Notes: generated by a model from the letters alone, not told the origin. A stretch of DNA of 64,000 nt from Saprospiraceae bacterium (GCA_022841345.1 JALHRR010000017.1:1-64000); one strand, 5' to 3'; shown: positions 54,055 to 62,270, numbered from the stretch's first letter. A program made the numbers and translations.

Positions 54055-54078
54055 GCATATTTTAAAGATAAATTTATC

Positions 54079-54708
54079 ATGGACCATTACAAAGAAACAG
54101 CCCAAACATGGAATAAACTGGCCAATATCTACCAGGACAAATTCATGGATCTCGATCTGTATAATGAGACTTATGATTTCTTTTGTGACAAGATAAAAAA
54201 GGAGAATGCAAGTGTTCTGGAGATAGGATGTGGCCCGGGAAATATCACCAGATATCTATTATCAAAAAGAGCTGACTTTAACATCTTTGCAACGGACGTA
54301 GCTCCCAATATGATTGAATTGGCTCGTCAGAATTGTCCTCAGGCTACTTTTGATGTGATGGACGCCAGAGATATTGGTCAACTGAATGAAAAGTATGACG
54401 GGATCGTATGTGGATTTTGTTTACCATTTTTAACACCGGAAGATGTTGAAAAACTGATATCAGACAGTGCCGTTTTACTGAATGATAATGGGATAATTTA
54501 CATCAGTTTTATGGATGATGATCCGGAAAAATCTGACTTCAAAACCGGCAGTACGGGGGACAAGGTTTTCTTTCATTTCCATCAATTGGAAACCTTGCAA
54601 ACTTTATTACAAAAAAATGGATTTGTTGATAATCGAGTCTTTAGAGTGGAGTATGTGACGGCTGATAGAACAGATATACACACCATTCTTATAGCAGTCA
54701 GGACTTGA
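54079..54708 (+). CDS. Class I SAM-dependent methyltransferase
   Basis: 209 residues. The Rossmann SAM-binding motifs are VLEIGCGPGN (motif I), FATDVAPNMIELAR (acidic residue for the ribose) and DVMDARDIG (motif III), with GIVCGFCLPFL at motif IV and DNGIIYISFMD at motif VI. A closing lid (FHQLETLQTLLQKNGF) resembles small-molecule methyltransferases. The substrate cannot be told. Confidence 0.9.
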   Translation: MDHYKETAQTWNKLANIYQDKFMDLDLYNETYDFFCDKIKKENASVLEIGCGPGNITRYLLSKRADFNIFATDVAPNMIELARQNCPQATFDVMDARDIGQLNEKYDGIVCGFCLPFLTPEDVEKLISDSAVLLNDNGIIYISFMDDDPEKSDFKTGSTGDKVFFHFHQLETLQTLLQKNGFVDNRVFRVEYVTADRTDIHTILIAVRT

Positions 54709-54745
54709 TAATTATAACGTGAGTTCGACGGACTTTGAGGCTTCC

Positions 54746-54793
54746 TGTTTTGTCATCATTTTTGCTCTTTTCGGCAAAAATGACGCCAAAACA
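54746..54793. terminator. Long imperfect hairpin after the methyltransferase gene
   Basis: TGTTTTGTCATCATTTTTGC (54746-54765) pairs with GCAAAAATGACGCCAAAACA (54774-54793) with two mismatches. It could terminate transcription or be a REP-like element; no T-run follows. Confidence 0.45.
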
Positions 54794-54810
54794 GTTTAAT
54801 TTTCACCTCT

Positions 54811-54861
54811 ACCCGGGGTTTCACCCCGGGTTATTCATATTTTACCCGCATCGGGGTAATA
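54811..54861. repeat. REP-like two-hairpin sequence
   Basis: ACCCGGGG-TTTCA-CCCCGGGT (54811-54831) is followed by TTATTCATATT and a second small stem, TTACCCG/CGGGGTAA. This layout resembles REP sequences mobilised by RAYT transposases in other bacteria. No RAYT gene is in the window. Confidence 0.5.
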
Positions 54862-55049
54862 GATATCACAAATAGCTTTAGTCAATTATTACGTCGAATT
54901 CAAGTTAATTGTAACATTTTCTACCGACAATTATAACTTATCCTTAATACAAATCTGAGCGGCTTCAGCTTACATTTGACTCATGCTAATGAATTAATTA
55001 ACAGCAGTTTGTTTTACAAACTACTTATTAACTTTTAAATTCTAATGCC

Positions 55050-55532
55050 ATGAGAACCCATTCAATTTTATTCGCAGTTTCATTGATGAGTGCAAGTCTT
55101 TTTTCTCAAATTTCTGTACAGATAAATTCGGATGGAACGCATACAGTTCTGTTTCAAAACGGAAACATGCTCACCGGAATAAACCCTGACGGGACGCATT
55201 CTGTGGGTCATATTAATGGAAATATGCTCGTGATCTCAAATTCAAATGGGACCCAATCTACTGGATTTATAAATGGAAATATGATTAACATAATGCATTC
55301 TGATGGTAAAAGCAGTGTCATTCATCAGCATGGAAATATGGCGGTGCAAAGTAATTCTGACGGAACACAAGATGTAATCCATTTTCATAATGAGGCTGCT
55401 ATTGAATTGTGGAGCTCCAATAAAATATTTCGCAGAATTATCAAAGCAATAGAACATGATGAGGATGCATCAAACATCAAAGCATGTATGCTTCTTAGTA
55501 AATATTTATTATTGATTTACAATTATATTTAA
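55050..55532 (+). CDS. Secreted protein with 19-residue repeats
   Basis: 160 residues with a signal peptide (to about residue 20). Residues ~26-110 are four full and one partial copies of a 19-residue repeat, consensus N-S-D-G-T-x-S-V-x-x-x-N-G-N-M-(L/I)-x-(G/I)-(I/S). The copies start at NSDGTHTVLF, NPDGTHSVGH, NSNGTQSTGF, HSDGKSSVIH and NSDGTQDVIH. Fixed length with no insertion suggests a regular beta-solenoid or hairpin repeat. The C-terminal ~40 residues are helical and unrelated. No family was recognised. Confidence 0.8.
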   Translation: MRTHSILFAVSLMSASLFSQISVQINSDGTHTVLFQNGNMLTGINPDGTHSVGHINGNMLVISNSNGTQSTGFINGNMINIMHSDGKSSVIHQHGNMAVQSNSDGTQDVIHFHNEAAIELWSSNKIFRRIIKAIEHDEDASNIKACMLLSKYLLLIYNYI

Positions 55533-55689
55533 TATATATTATCCTCATATTAAATTATATAATCTCAATTTGCAATTTTTTCATTCAACTTCAGTCCTTT
55601 TTAAATCCCGTGAAAGCAAAATATTTTTTTATTAGCATTTTGTTTTATTTTTTGTTTCCATTTTTGTTTCCTTATGCAAAAGAATCACC

Positions 55690-55803
55690 TGATAATTTGC
55701 AAATTTTTCATGTGTGACAGCAAGATATGTATCGATTCAAAGTAGTCTGCAATTGAATTTGAATTCTAAATTGGCAAATTTATTCTCAATCGTACCGGTC
55801 AAA
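55690..55803. repeat. Diverged copy of the 145-bp repeat of 57705
   Basis: From GATAATTTGCAAATTTTTC to TTCTCAATCGTACCGGTCA the order of words matches the tandem copies at 57705 and 57853, with many substitutions. The rest of 55533-55985 has no gene; 55804-55985 carries GGCTGTT-anchored low-complexity words. Confidence 0.65.
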
Positions 55804-55990
55804 GACTAAGCGCGATCAGCCTCCTCAAAGGATTTGGGACAAGGGAGCAGCGGCTGTTTTGCTGTTCACTTGAAGCTTGAATCTTGAAGCTTTCCCAGAG
55901 GGTTGGTGACACGGTGCAGCTCCTTCCCGGCTGTTCCCTTACGACTTACAACTCCGGCTGCATGCTCCGTTTATAGCAACTCACAATGAA

Positions 55991-56138
55991 TCTTAGTCGT
56001 AACACGGTGACTTTTTTTCTTTGCTTCGCAAAGAAAAAGTGACGTTTTTCAGGGTGCAAGCCCTGAAAGGTGACGTCTCCGAAATAAATTGACTGCGTTG
56101 CAGCCAATTTTATTTCGGAGGTGACAGCTGGCGCATAA
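55991..56138 (+). repeat. Hairpin array, locus B (GTGAC-separated)
   Basis: Leader TTAGTCGTAACACGG, then GTGAC words at 56007, 56039, 56070 and 56121. Between them are three different inverted repeats: CTTTG/CAAAG, a CAGGG/CCCTG stem, and a longer TCCGAAATAA...TTATTTCGGA stem. It ends in GGTGACAGCTGGCGC. The last hairpin is shared with locus C. Confidence 0.8.
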
Positions 56139-56176
56139 TACCAGCAGGCAAGTCATTCATTCTATGTATCTTTATT

Positions 56177-56318
56177 ATGATCGATTTTGTAGTCAAAGTT
56201 AAAATGGGGAAATGAAAAATGGAATCTGGTGTATGACCAGGGAAAATGGCTGATCACGGATGTGATTTATTCCATTCATTTTCCAGGAGTGGAGGAGTTT
56301 CCTTATGCAAAAGAATGA
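56177..56318 (+). pseudogene. Frameshifted remnant of a small protein gene
   Basis: An ATG frame reads MIDFVVKVKMGK and stops. One base away, another frame continues NEKWNLVYDQGKWLITDVIY and then SIHFPGVEEFPYAKE to a stop at 56318. The second part has strong coding character and looks like the C-terminus of a secreted or lipoprotein-type domain. Its last 19 bp (TTTCCTTATGCAAAAGAAT) also occur at about 55666. Confidence 0.5.
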
Positions 56319-56356
56319 GAATTAAGAGGTACCCTTGATCAATCTTAATTTGTTTC

Positions 56357-57388
56357 TCAGCACATAAATCCCGGTGGAGTAGTAGCAACTAATTTATGAC
56401 TTTTTCCTTCTTCCGCCTCTGAGCTTAAAAAAAGCATACCTGTAGCTTCATTTTCATCACCTGCAAGAATATAATAATCCATGATTCCATCAGAATCCAG
56501 GTCGGCTACCATTTTAATTGCGGATACTCCCGCTCCCTGTACTTCAGTAAGCAGAAATTCTTTTCCATTTCTTTTGAAGTATATTTTTGATTTGCCGTCC
56601 TTGTCCTGCAATTCTTTTAATGAATATTTTTCAAGGAATTCATTTTTCATGGCATAATATTCTTTCCGGGATTTTTCATTTGCTATTTCATAATAATTCA
56701 TATTGATGGTCTGTAGTTGTGCATTGCAATCTCCCAGTACCTGAGACTTTAAATTTCCGGATGTTAGTTTTTTGGAGGAATAGAGTATCAGAGCATTTGA
56801 TTTTCTATCTTCTTTTTGAACAATTAGTTGCCATCTGTCACCACCGCAATGTTCAAGATAAGTGTAGCTGCTTATCATTTCTGCCTGGATATTATTCAGA
56901 CTAAAATTTCCATCAGAATCTCTTACAAGTTCATACCAGAAATTCTCTTTAGGGGATTTAAAATTGATACAGGGATAATCATTTTCTCTTTGAAATAATT
57001 GATAGTTTTTATTGACTTGAGGATATAGCTGATCATTCAAATTGTCACATTTTGGATACAGATATAGTGAATACATATAACCGGTATTTTTCCCATATTT
57101 TACTTTCATCCAGGTGGCTTCTATATGCATTTCAAAACTATCTGTTGGAGTAAAATATCGAACATAGCTTTGTACAGTATCAACAGGAGCATTTGCAATT
57201 CCCAGCATTGTTACTTCAGCTCCGAATACAGCTGCATCTATTGCCTTGAATTTTGTGCCCGGACCTTCACGCAATTTTAGGCCATTAGGCGCGATGACTA
57301 TAAAACTTGAATTGATAAATTCTGATTGTTGTGAAAACAAAATGAAGGATAGAAGCAGAAGAGTGAAAAGCAATGCTCTGGTTTTCAT
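56357..57388 (-). CDS. Secreted protein with bacterial SH3 domain
   Basis: 343 residues with a signal peptide (to about residue 20, LFSQQS). A bacterial SH3 domain (SH3_3-like) spans ~27-120: VIAPNGLKLREGPGTKFKAI, then TWMKVKYGKNTGYMYSLYL. The C-terminal ~220 residues have no name but contain a strand-rich tail with FLLTEVQGAGVSAIKMVADLDSDGIMDYYILAGD, which has the 'D-x-D-x-D-G' layout of a calcium-binding or FG-GAP-like turn. Probably a cell-envelope protein binding peptidoglycan or a peptide ligand. Confidence 0.78.
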   Translation of the reverse strand: MKTRALLFTLLLLSFILFSQQSEFINSSFIVIAPNGLKLREGPGTKFKAIDAAVFGAEVTMLGIANAPVDTVQSYVRYFTPTDSFEMHIEATWMKVKYGKNTGYMYSLYLYPKCDNLNDQLYPQVNKNYQLFQRENDYPCINFKSPKENFWYELVRDSDGNFSLNNIQAEMISSYTYLEHCGGDRWQLIVQKEDRKSNALILYSSKKLTSGNLKSQVLGDCNAQLQTINMNYYEIANEKSRKEYYAMKNEFLEKYSLKELQDKDGKSKIYFKRNGKEFLLTEVQGAGVSAIKMVADLDSDGIMDYYILAGDENEATGMLFLSSEAEEGKSHKLVATTPPGFMC

Positions 57389-57535
57389 GCAGGATTAATT
57401 TGGAATAAAATTAGGGAATTAATTTGATCCTTGATTTTTTGAACATGATAGCATTCTAATCATTAGTAACTATGTATTTCCAATGGAGGGATTAGAGCTG
57501 TTGGATTAAGGACTTTTAAAGTTGATGCAGTTGTT
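57389..57535. other. Intergenic stretch before hairpin array C
   Basis: No gene and no clear site. It leads into locus C at 57541. Confidence 0.4.
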
Positions 57536-57540
57536 GCGAA

Positions 57541-57669
57541 GTGATGTCTTTCGGCACCTTCGGTTTGAAAGGTGATGTTTTTTCGTGGAACAAGCCATGA
57601 AAAAGTGATGTCTCCGAAATAAATTGACTGCAAAGCAGCCGATTTATTTCGGAGGTGATGGCTGGCGCA
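57541..57669 (+). repeat. Hairpin array, locus C (GTGAT-separated)
   Basis: Same structure as locus B, but all four separators read GTGATG instead of GTGACG: 57541, 57572, 57605 and 57654. Intervening hairpins differ from B except the last, which shares TCTCCGAAATAAATTGACTGC and TTTATTTCGGA with B. It ends in GGTGATGGCTGGCGC. Confidence 0.8.
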
Positions 57670-57704
57670 AATCACAAAGAGTCGGCTTCTTCCAGGCTAT
57701 TCCC

Positions 57705-57997
57705 CCCTAATAATTTGCAAATTTTTCGTTCGTGGCAACAAGATCAGTATCGATCCAAAGTAGTCTGTAATTGAATTTGACATCTAAATTGGCAAATTTA
57801 TCCTCCCATCGCACCGGTCAGAATGAATGTTCCACAATAGCCCGCTGCATCTCCCTAATAATTTGCAAATTTTTCGTTCGTGGCAACAAGATAAGTATCG
57901 ATCCAAAGTAGTCTGTAATTGAATTTGACATCTAAATTGGCAAATTTATCCTCCCATCGCACCGGTCAGAATGAATGTTCCACAATAGCCCGCTGCA
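57705..57997. repeat. 145-bp tandem direct repeat, two near-identical copies
   Basis: Copy 1 57705-57849 and copy 2 57853-57997, offset 148 bp, from CCCTAATAATTTGCAAATTT to CACAATAGCCCGCTGCA. I see almost no difference between them (GATCAGTATC versus GATAAGTATC). A diverged third copy lies at 55690. No coding frame spans the unit. 57998-58162 holds GGCTGTT-anchored words and CAACGAG heptads, no gene. Confidence 0.9.
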
Positions 57998-58162
57998 AAG
58001 AAGAACGAAATACATTTGTAAAACGCCTTGTGTGAGTGATGTAGCTGAAAGCTACAGGAAGCAAGGGTGTGAGTGGGTTGTTCGGCTTTTCCCCGGCTGT
58101 TCGCCAAAAGCTAATAGCTAATGGCGGCTGTTCAACGAGCAACGAGCAACGAGCAACGAGCT

Positions 58163-58807
58163 TCAGTCCTTCACTATCTTAACAGTTAACTGCAAAGTTG
58201 CTTTGTCGCCCGTAGGAACATTGGCCAGGTAATCGCCAATTTTGAACAAACCTTTTCTGCCGTTTTTATCAATGAATGCAAACACGCGGCCCTGAGCGAC
58301 ATCAGTAACTCTGTCAGTGATATCTGCTATTTCTAACAGCGAACCAGCCTCAATTTTCGAATTAAACAGATTTTCAATCTCGCTTCCGTTTGTTAATGCG
58401 TCAAATTCCTGGATCGTAAAATTTTTGTCCCGCTCCACATTTTTGATTTTACAATTTGTCAGAGTGGAGAATGAGTGTACATAATTGGTTCTTACTGACA
58501 TATTTAATACATTTTCAAAGAAGCGGCAATTGGCACAACCCGCTCCTTTATAATTGTAAGCAAAATCCACTTTACTAGAGTTGAGCTCTGCTTCCGCTTT
58601 TAAGTATGCAATACCATCATAGAGATTAAGAAAAGCGCGATTGTTTACTGCCACACCGCCACCCGGTGCGATAATGCTTTCAACACTCAGAGTGTGTGTA
58701 AGCATTTCTTTGAAAAAAGGAGTTTTGTCTTCTTCTTTAATACATCCGGAAAAAAGAGAAACAAAAGCAAATAGAAATATCAGGAAAAGTTTCGTAAAAT
58801 TTTTCAT
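58163..58807 (-). CDS. Lipoprotein of unknown function
   Basis: 214 residues with a lipobox LFSGC (Cys22). The mature region is mixed alpha/beta, with paired cysteines in GAGCANCRFF and TLTNCKIKN. The C-terminal strands DVAQGRVFAFIDKNGRKGLFKIGDY and KATLQLTVKIVKD look like an immunoglobulin-like or transthyretin-like sheet. No family was recognised. Monocistronic and flanked by repeats on both sides. Confidence 0.75.
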   Translation of the reverse strand: MKNFTKLFLIFLFAFVSLFSGCIKEEDKTPFFKEMLTHTLSVESIIAPGGGVAVNNRAFLNLYDGIAYLKAEAELNSSKVDFAYNYKGAGCANCRFFENVLNMSVRTNYVHSFSTLTNCKIKNVERDKNFTIQEFDALTNGSEIENLFNSKIEAGSLLEIADITDRVTDVAQGRVFAFIDKNGRKGLFKIGDYLANVPTGDKATLQLTVKIVKD

Positions 58808-59009
58808 TGTGCTGCAAATTTAAGGTATGCTAAAGTTAGATTATTTTGTTGTAGTATGTGTCGATTTAACAAGAAACTTACAAACTGTTTACAATCAAAT
58901 ATAGCTTTGGGAAGTGAGAGAATCGTTTGTGAGTGTTCTGGAAATACTCCTACCTCTACGGTTTCTGCTTTCACCGGAAGCAACCATTAACGAGCTTTTG
59001 CGGCAGCAC
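58808..59009. other. Intergenic stretch before hairpin array D
   Basis: Short frames only; nothing with a start and natural composition. The upstream edge carries no -7 consensus that I can support. Confidence 0.4.
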
Positions 59010-59196
59010 GGGTGAGGGCGAGGTAGCCTTTGGGCTACTACGCCCCAGGCATCTTGCGGCGCTGCGCTTGCAAGGTGACATCTTTTGGCTGGCGCCAAAA
59101 GGTGACATCTGCACAATTTATTCCCGGCTTCGCCGAAAAAAAATTGAACAGGTGACAGCTAGCGCTCATGACAAGCAAGCAGGTCACATGCATTGA
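59010..59196 (+). repeat. Hairpin array, locus D with conserved 3' end
   Basis: Begins ACGGGTGAGGG, then a GGGCG/CGCCC stem. GTGAC words follow at 59075, 59102 and 59152, separated by stems CTTGC/GCAAG and CTTTTGG/CCAAAAG and a longer stem containing GGCTTCGCC. It ends in GGTGACAGCTAGCGCTCATG then ACAAGCAAGCAGGTCACATG and CATTGAG. This end is shared with locus E. Confidence 0.75.
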
Positions 59197-59268
59197 GTAC
59201 CATTCGTGATTGGAGTAGCCGAGTAGTTTTGTTCGACGGAGCTCACTTCACTACTCGGTTCACTTCAC

Positions 59269-59295
59269 AAAAAAGGTACGTTTAGTACCTTTTTT
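59269..59295. terminator. Perfect 11-bp hairpin, bidirectional terminator-like
   Basis: AAAAAAGGTAC (59269-59279) and GTACCTTTTTT (59285-59295) pair perfectly around a 5-nt loop; the T-run of either arm could end transcription. Confidence 0.5.
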
Positions 59296-59369
59296 GCTCG
59301 TTCATCCTTCCAAGGGAAAGACCGGGATAGGGTTCACACACAAACGCTGCATTCAAACCGGCTGTTTGC

Positions 59370-59439
59370 CAGAAGTCAGAAGTCAGAAGTCAGAAGTCAG
59401 AAGTCAGAAGTCAGAAGTCAGAAGTCAGAAGTCAGAAGC
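59370..59439. repeat. Ten 7-bp tandem repeats (CAGAAGT)
   Basis: Nine CAGAAGT units then one CAGAAGC follow the word GGCTGTTTGC. A 4-unit version (CAGAAGC) follows the same GGCTGTTTGC at 61900. The array is non-coding and a likely site of slippage. The rest to 59542 holds no gene. Confidence 0.9.
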
Positions 59440-59542
59440 CAGACTCCTTATCCTGCAGGAATTTTCAACTAACATTTAATTACTTTAAGGTTTTTCAACA
59501 GCATATAGTGTTATTTTACCGTATAGTAATTATTCACTACAT

Positions 59543-61774
59543 ATGAAAAACCTGAACACTTTCCAATTCTTAAAGTTTATCTTCTCCATATGGGGACTTC
59601 AGGTTTTTGCTCCATTTTTCACAAGCATTGGTTCTGTTAGTCATCCCGGATATTTGCCATTTCTGTGTTCCAATGGCAAATATTGTCTCGCTGAAATGGA
59701 TGGCAAAAAAGTAGGAGAATGTCAATGGGATGAATTGTCACCGGTTGGCAGGTACATTTTCATAGGAAAAAGGGATGGCATTTATTTTTTGGTAGGTCCA
59801 AAAAAATATCACAAACTAGGGTCTCAATATCTTAAATTTGGTTTTGTAAGAAATGGAGGCTCTGCCGATTTTACAATAAAGGACTCAATTACCGGTCTAT
59901 ATGCGACCTATTTCAATGAGCCGAATTATCTGAGTGAATTCATTTTTACTTCTATTCCTTGGCACAACCATGATACTCCATATTTATATGGACCATCAAA
60001 AGATGGATTGCTTCTGTATAATATGGAGAATGAAGAAAAATATTATGCACAGGGAGAGGAAATTAAATTGCATCCTCCATTTGCCTTTATCAAAAGGAAA
60101 GGACTGTGGTTTGCACATGACTTGAAATTGAACCTGTTGTTCCCCGAAGGACGACAATCATACCTGGTTCACAATGATGATATGGTCATGTACGACGAAC
60201 CCGATAAAGACATCAAAATCAATCCTCTGTTTTTTCACATGGACAAGGGACTGTTCGAGAGAGCTGACTCAGGCTTTTCATTGTTACTTCCTTATCATTA
60301 TTTGGGATATAATAGTGCGCGGTCTGAATTCCTGATTGCTTATTTGATTCAAGAGGATTCTGTGGGTAATCCAATCCTGCATTATCCGGACAAACGTCGT
60401 GTTTTCGCAGATGATACAGAATGGTTGTATGAGTTCGGAAAAGTATATTGGAAAACAGATTCGACCACCGGTCTTCTCTCATACGACCGGCTCAGTGATG
60501 CAGTCATTCCGGAAAGGATAGATACAATTCTCACTCTGCCTTCCAGACAAAAACTGTTCATTAAATACCTGAATGAATCCCGGGACAGTTTTAGAGTGTA
60601 TGATTCAGATTTGAATGTTTCAGGTAATATGAAAGGAAAGCTATATGATTTTTTTTGGGATTACTTTTTTTTAACAATTGATGGGACAGATAGTCTGGCA
60701 AACTGCAGAATGTATGACTGGAAAGGAAATTTGATCAGAATAGACATTGCCAGTGAATTCAGATCTTTCCGTACTCATGAAGCAGGCGAAACGATCATCA
60801 GATTTTATGGAGATAGTTTGGCAGATGTTTTTGAATTGCCGGAAAATTTCAGAGGTATGAATTATACATTTGGTTATGAAGTTAATACATATAATGATAC
60901 AAAGTTATATGGATGGAATGAATTTAGTAGTTTTTCTTATGACCTGAAAGGCAAGGTGTTGACAACTGGATACACGAAAGTGGATCAGCCGAATCCAGAT
61001 CATTACAATAAATATTGGAAGAGAGAAGCTGAACCGGCCAACAGATATATGCATTTTTCTGTCACACAAGAAGCAGATAGGTATCTTATAACCTGTACAT
61101 CGAAAGGTATTCTCTGCCAATTTGAAACACCGCATTATTATATTGAGGAGATTTTTAATTATAGTCTTTTGGAACTAACAGATTATTCGCAAAGTACCAT
61201 CACGATTGTAAATGGGGAAGGCAATATTATTTATTCAGAACAAATCAGAGAAGATGTTACTGTAAATAGTGAATGTAGTGGCATTTACCTTTTAGTAGAG
61301 GATAATAGTACCGGGACAAATTTGATAACTTTATATCATAATAGCGGTGAAATGATATTAGAGGATTGTTACCTGGATTCGATTGCTAAGTATGAAAATA
61401 TAATATACTTTAGAGATAACAAGGATAATGTGCCGTCTATTTTCATTGGGGATTTTAATCTCACTGTGCTCGGATATAACAATTGTCCATTACTTGCTGA
61501 TTCCTTGCAAAGCAGAGAAGCTTATTTATTTGAAAGATTTGGAGTGTTATATTCGGATTCAGAATTAGACCTAAGTACACCAATTCTGAAATCTCCCTGG
61601 ATTCCGCGTTCCAATGATTACCGGGAAAATTCAAATTTCTATAGTGATACAGAATTGGGTCGGATATATATCAATACTGATGCTCCCAATCCTTATTTCG
61701 CTGATCCGGATATCATTCAGAAAGTATCATTTGAAGGTAGGGTGATAGATTGTTCCGGGAAAGTGAAAGAATAA
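59543..61774 (+). CDS. Large secreted or membrane-anchored beta-rich protein (WG-repeat-like)
   Basis: 743 residues. An N-terminal hydrophobic segment (about 10-32) could be a signal or anchor. The rest is rich in short strands with 'F-x-C-x-N-G-K-Y-x-x-A-x-x-D-G-K' and 'G-x-x-x-x-x-R-D-G-x-Y-F-L' (PFLCSNGKYCLAEMDGKK, YIFIGKRDGIYFLVG), which resembles WG-repeat proteins. Later 'Y-D-x-x-G-x' strands recur to the end. No sorting domain at the C-terminus. Function unknown. The hairpin-array fragment at 61780 begins 6 bp after its stop. Confidence 0.75.
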   Translation: MKNLNTFQFLKFIFSIWGLQVFAPFFTSIGSVSHPGYLPFLCSNGKYCLAEMDGKKVGECQWDELSPVGRYIFIGKRDGIYFLVGPKKYHKLGSQYLKFGFVRNGGSADFTIKDSITGLYATYFNEPNYLSEFIFTSIPWHNHDTPYLYGPSKDGLLLYNMENEEKYYAQGEEIKLHPPFAFIKRKGLWFAHDLKLNLLFPEGRQSYLVHNDDMVMYDEPDKDIKINPLFFHMDKGLFERADSGFSLLLPYHYLGYNSARSEFLIAYLIQEDSVGNPILHYPDKRRVFADDTEWLYEFGKVYWKTDSTTGLLSYDRLSDAVIPERIDTILTLPSRQKLFIKYLNESRDSFRVYDSDLNVSGNMKGKLYDFFWDYFFLTIDGTDSLANCRMYDWKGNLIRIDIASEFRSFRTHEAGETIIRFYGDSLADVFELPENFRGMNYTFGYEVNTYNDTKLYGWNEFSSFSYDLKGKVLTTGYTKVDQPNPDHYNKYWKREAEPANRYMHFSVTQEADRYLITCTSKGILCQFETPHYYIEEIFNYSLLELTDYSQSTITIVNGEGNIIYSEQIREDVTVNSECSGIYLLVEDNSTGTNLITLYHNSGEMILEDCYLDSIAKYENIIYFRDNKDNVPSIFIGDFNLTVLGYNNCPLLADSLQSREAYLFERFGVLYSDSELDLSTPILKSPWIPRSNDYRENSNFYSDTELGRIYINTDAPNPYFADPDIIQKVSFEGRVIDCSGKVKE

Positions 61775-61779
61775 TAGAG

Positions 61780-61835
61780 CTTATTTCGGAGATGTCAGCT
61801 AGCGCTCAAGACAAGCAGGCAGGTCACATGCATTA
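61780..61835 (+). repeat. Hairpin array, locus E (3' fragment)
   Basis: Begins with TTATTTCGGA, the right arm of the last hairpin of loci B and C. It continues GATGTCAGCTAGCGCTCAAG then ACAAGCAGGCAGGTCACATG and CATT. This is the conserved 3' end of locus D without the 5' hairpins. Confidence 0.7.
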
Positions 61836-61899
61836 CATTTTTACATCTTGCTGGGATAGGGTTCACACAAGAAACTCTGCACCCAAACCGGCTGTTTGC

Positions 61900-61927
61900 C
61901 AGAAGCCAGAAGCCAGAAGCCAGAAGC
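61900..61927. repeat. Four 7-bp tandem repeats (CAGAAGC)
   Basis: Preceded by GGGATAGGGTTCACAC and AACCGGCTGTTTGC, both also found before the array at 59370, so the larger flank is duplicated as well. From 61928 to 62117 further GGCTGTT-anchored words occur (AAAAGCC heptads near 62014-62040); no gene. Confidence 0.85.
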
Positions 61928-62117
61928 GTTGGGGACAAACAGCAATCAGCAACCATTTTTCTTTGATCAATTTTAGCTGAAAGCTACGGGAAGCAGAGGT
62001 TGGGAGTGGGCTGTTTGCCAAAAGCTAAAAGCCAAAAGCCATATCGATAGAAGCAAAAAAGTGGATATGGGCTGTTTCCTTGAAGCTTGAGCTTGTAGCT
62101 TTTTCTTCCGGCTGTTC

Positions 62118-62270
62118 CGCCTCAGCGATAGGAGCGGGCACGAGTAGAGACGCATTGCTATGCGGCTCTGCGAAGTAAAGCGGATAGCGCGACCCCGAGT
62201 GATATGCACTACAATTATATATTTACTAAAGTGCAACTGCATATCATCTCGGGGGGAGGCCCAAATAATC
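62118..62270 (-). repeat. Two-hairpin element, copy 3 (minus orientation)
   Basis: On the minus strand it reads the same 5' edge (GATTATTTGGGCCTCCCC), then a variable hairpin (CGAG..TGATATGCA..., arms at 62196-62213 and 62232-62251, imperfect). The constant CGGGGTCGCGCTATCCGCTT, the second GCAGAGCCGCAT hairpin and GCCCGCTCCTATCGCTGAGG follow. Confidence 0.85.

Noticed and set aside
55991-56138. CRISPR array
   Set aside because: The constant part is only about 6-7 bp and the variable parts are self-complementary hairpins, so it does not fit a repeat-spacer array. No cas genes are present.
59370-59439. CRISPR-like array
   Set aside because: The units are 7 bp with no spacers; simple tandem repeat.
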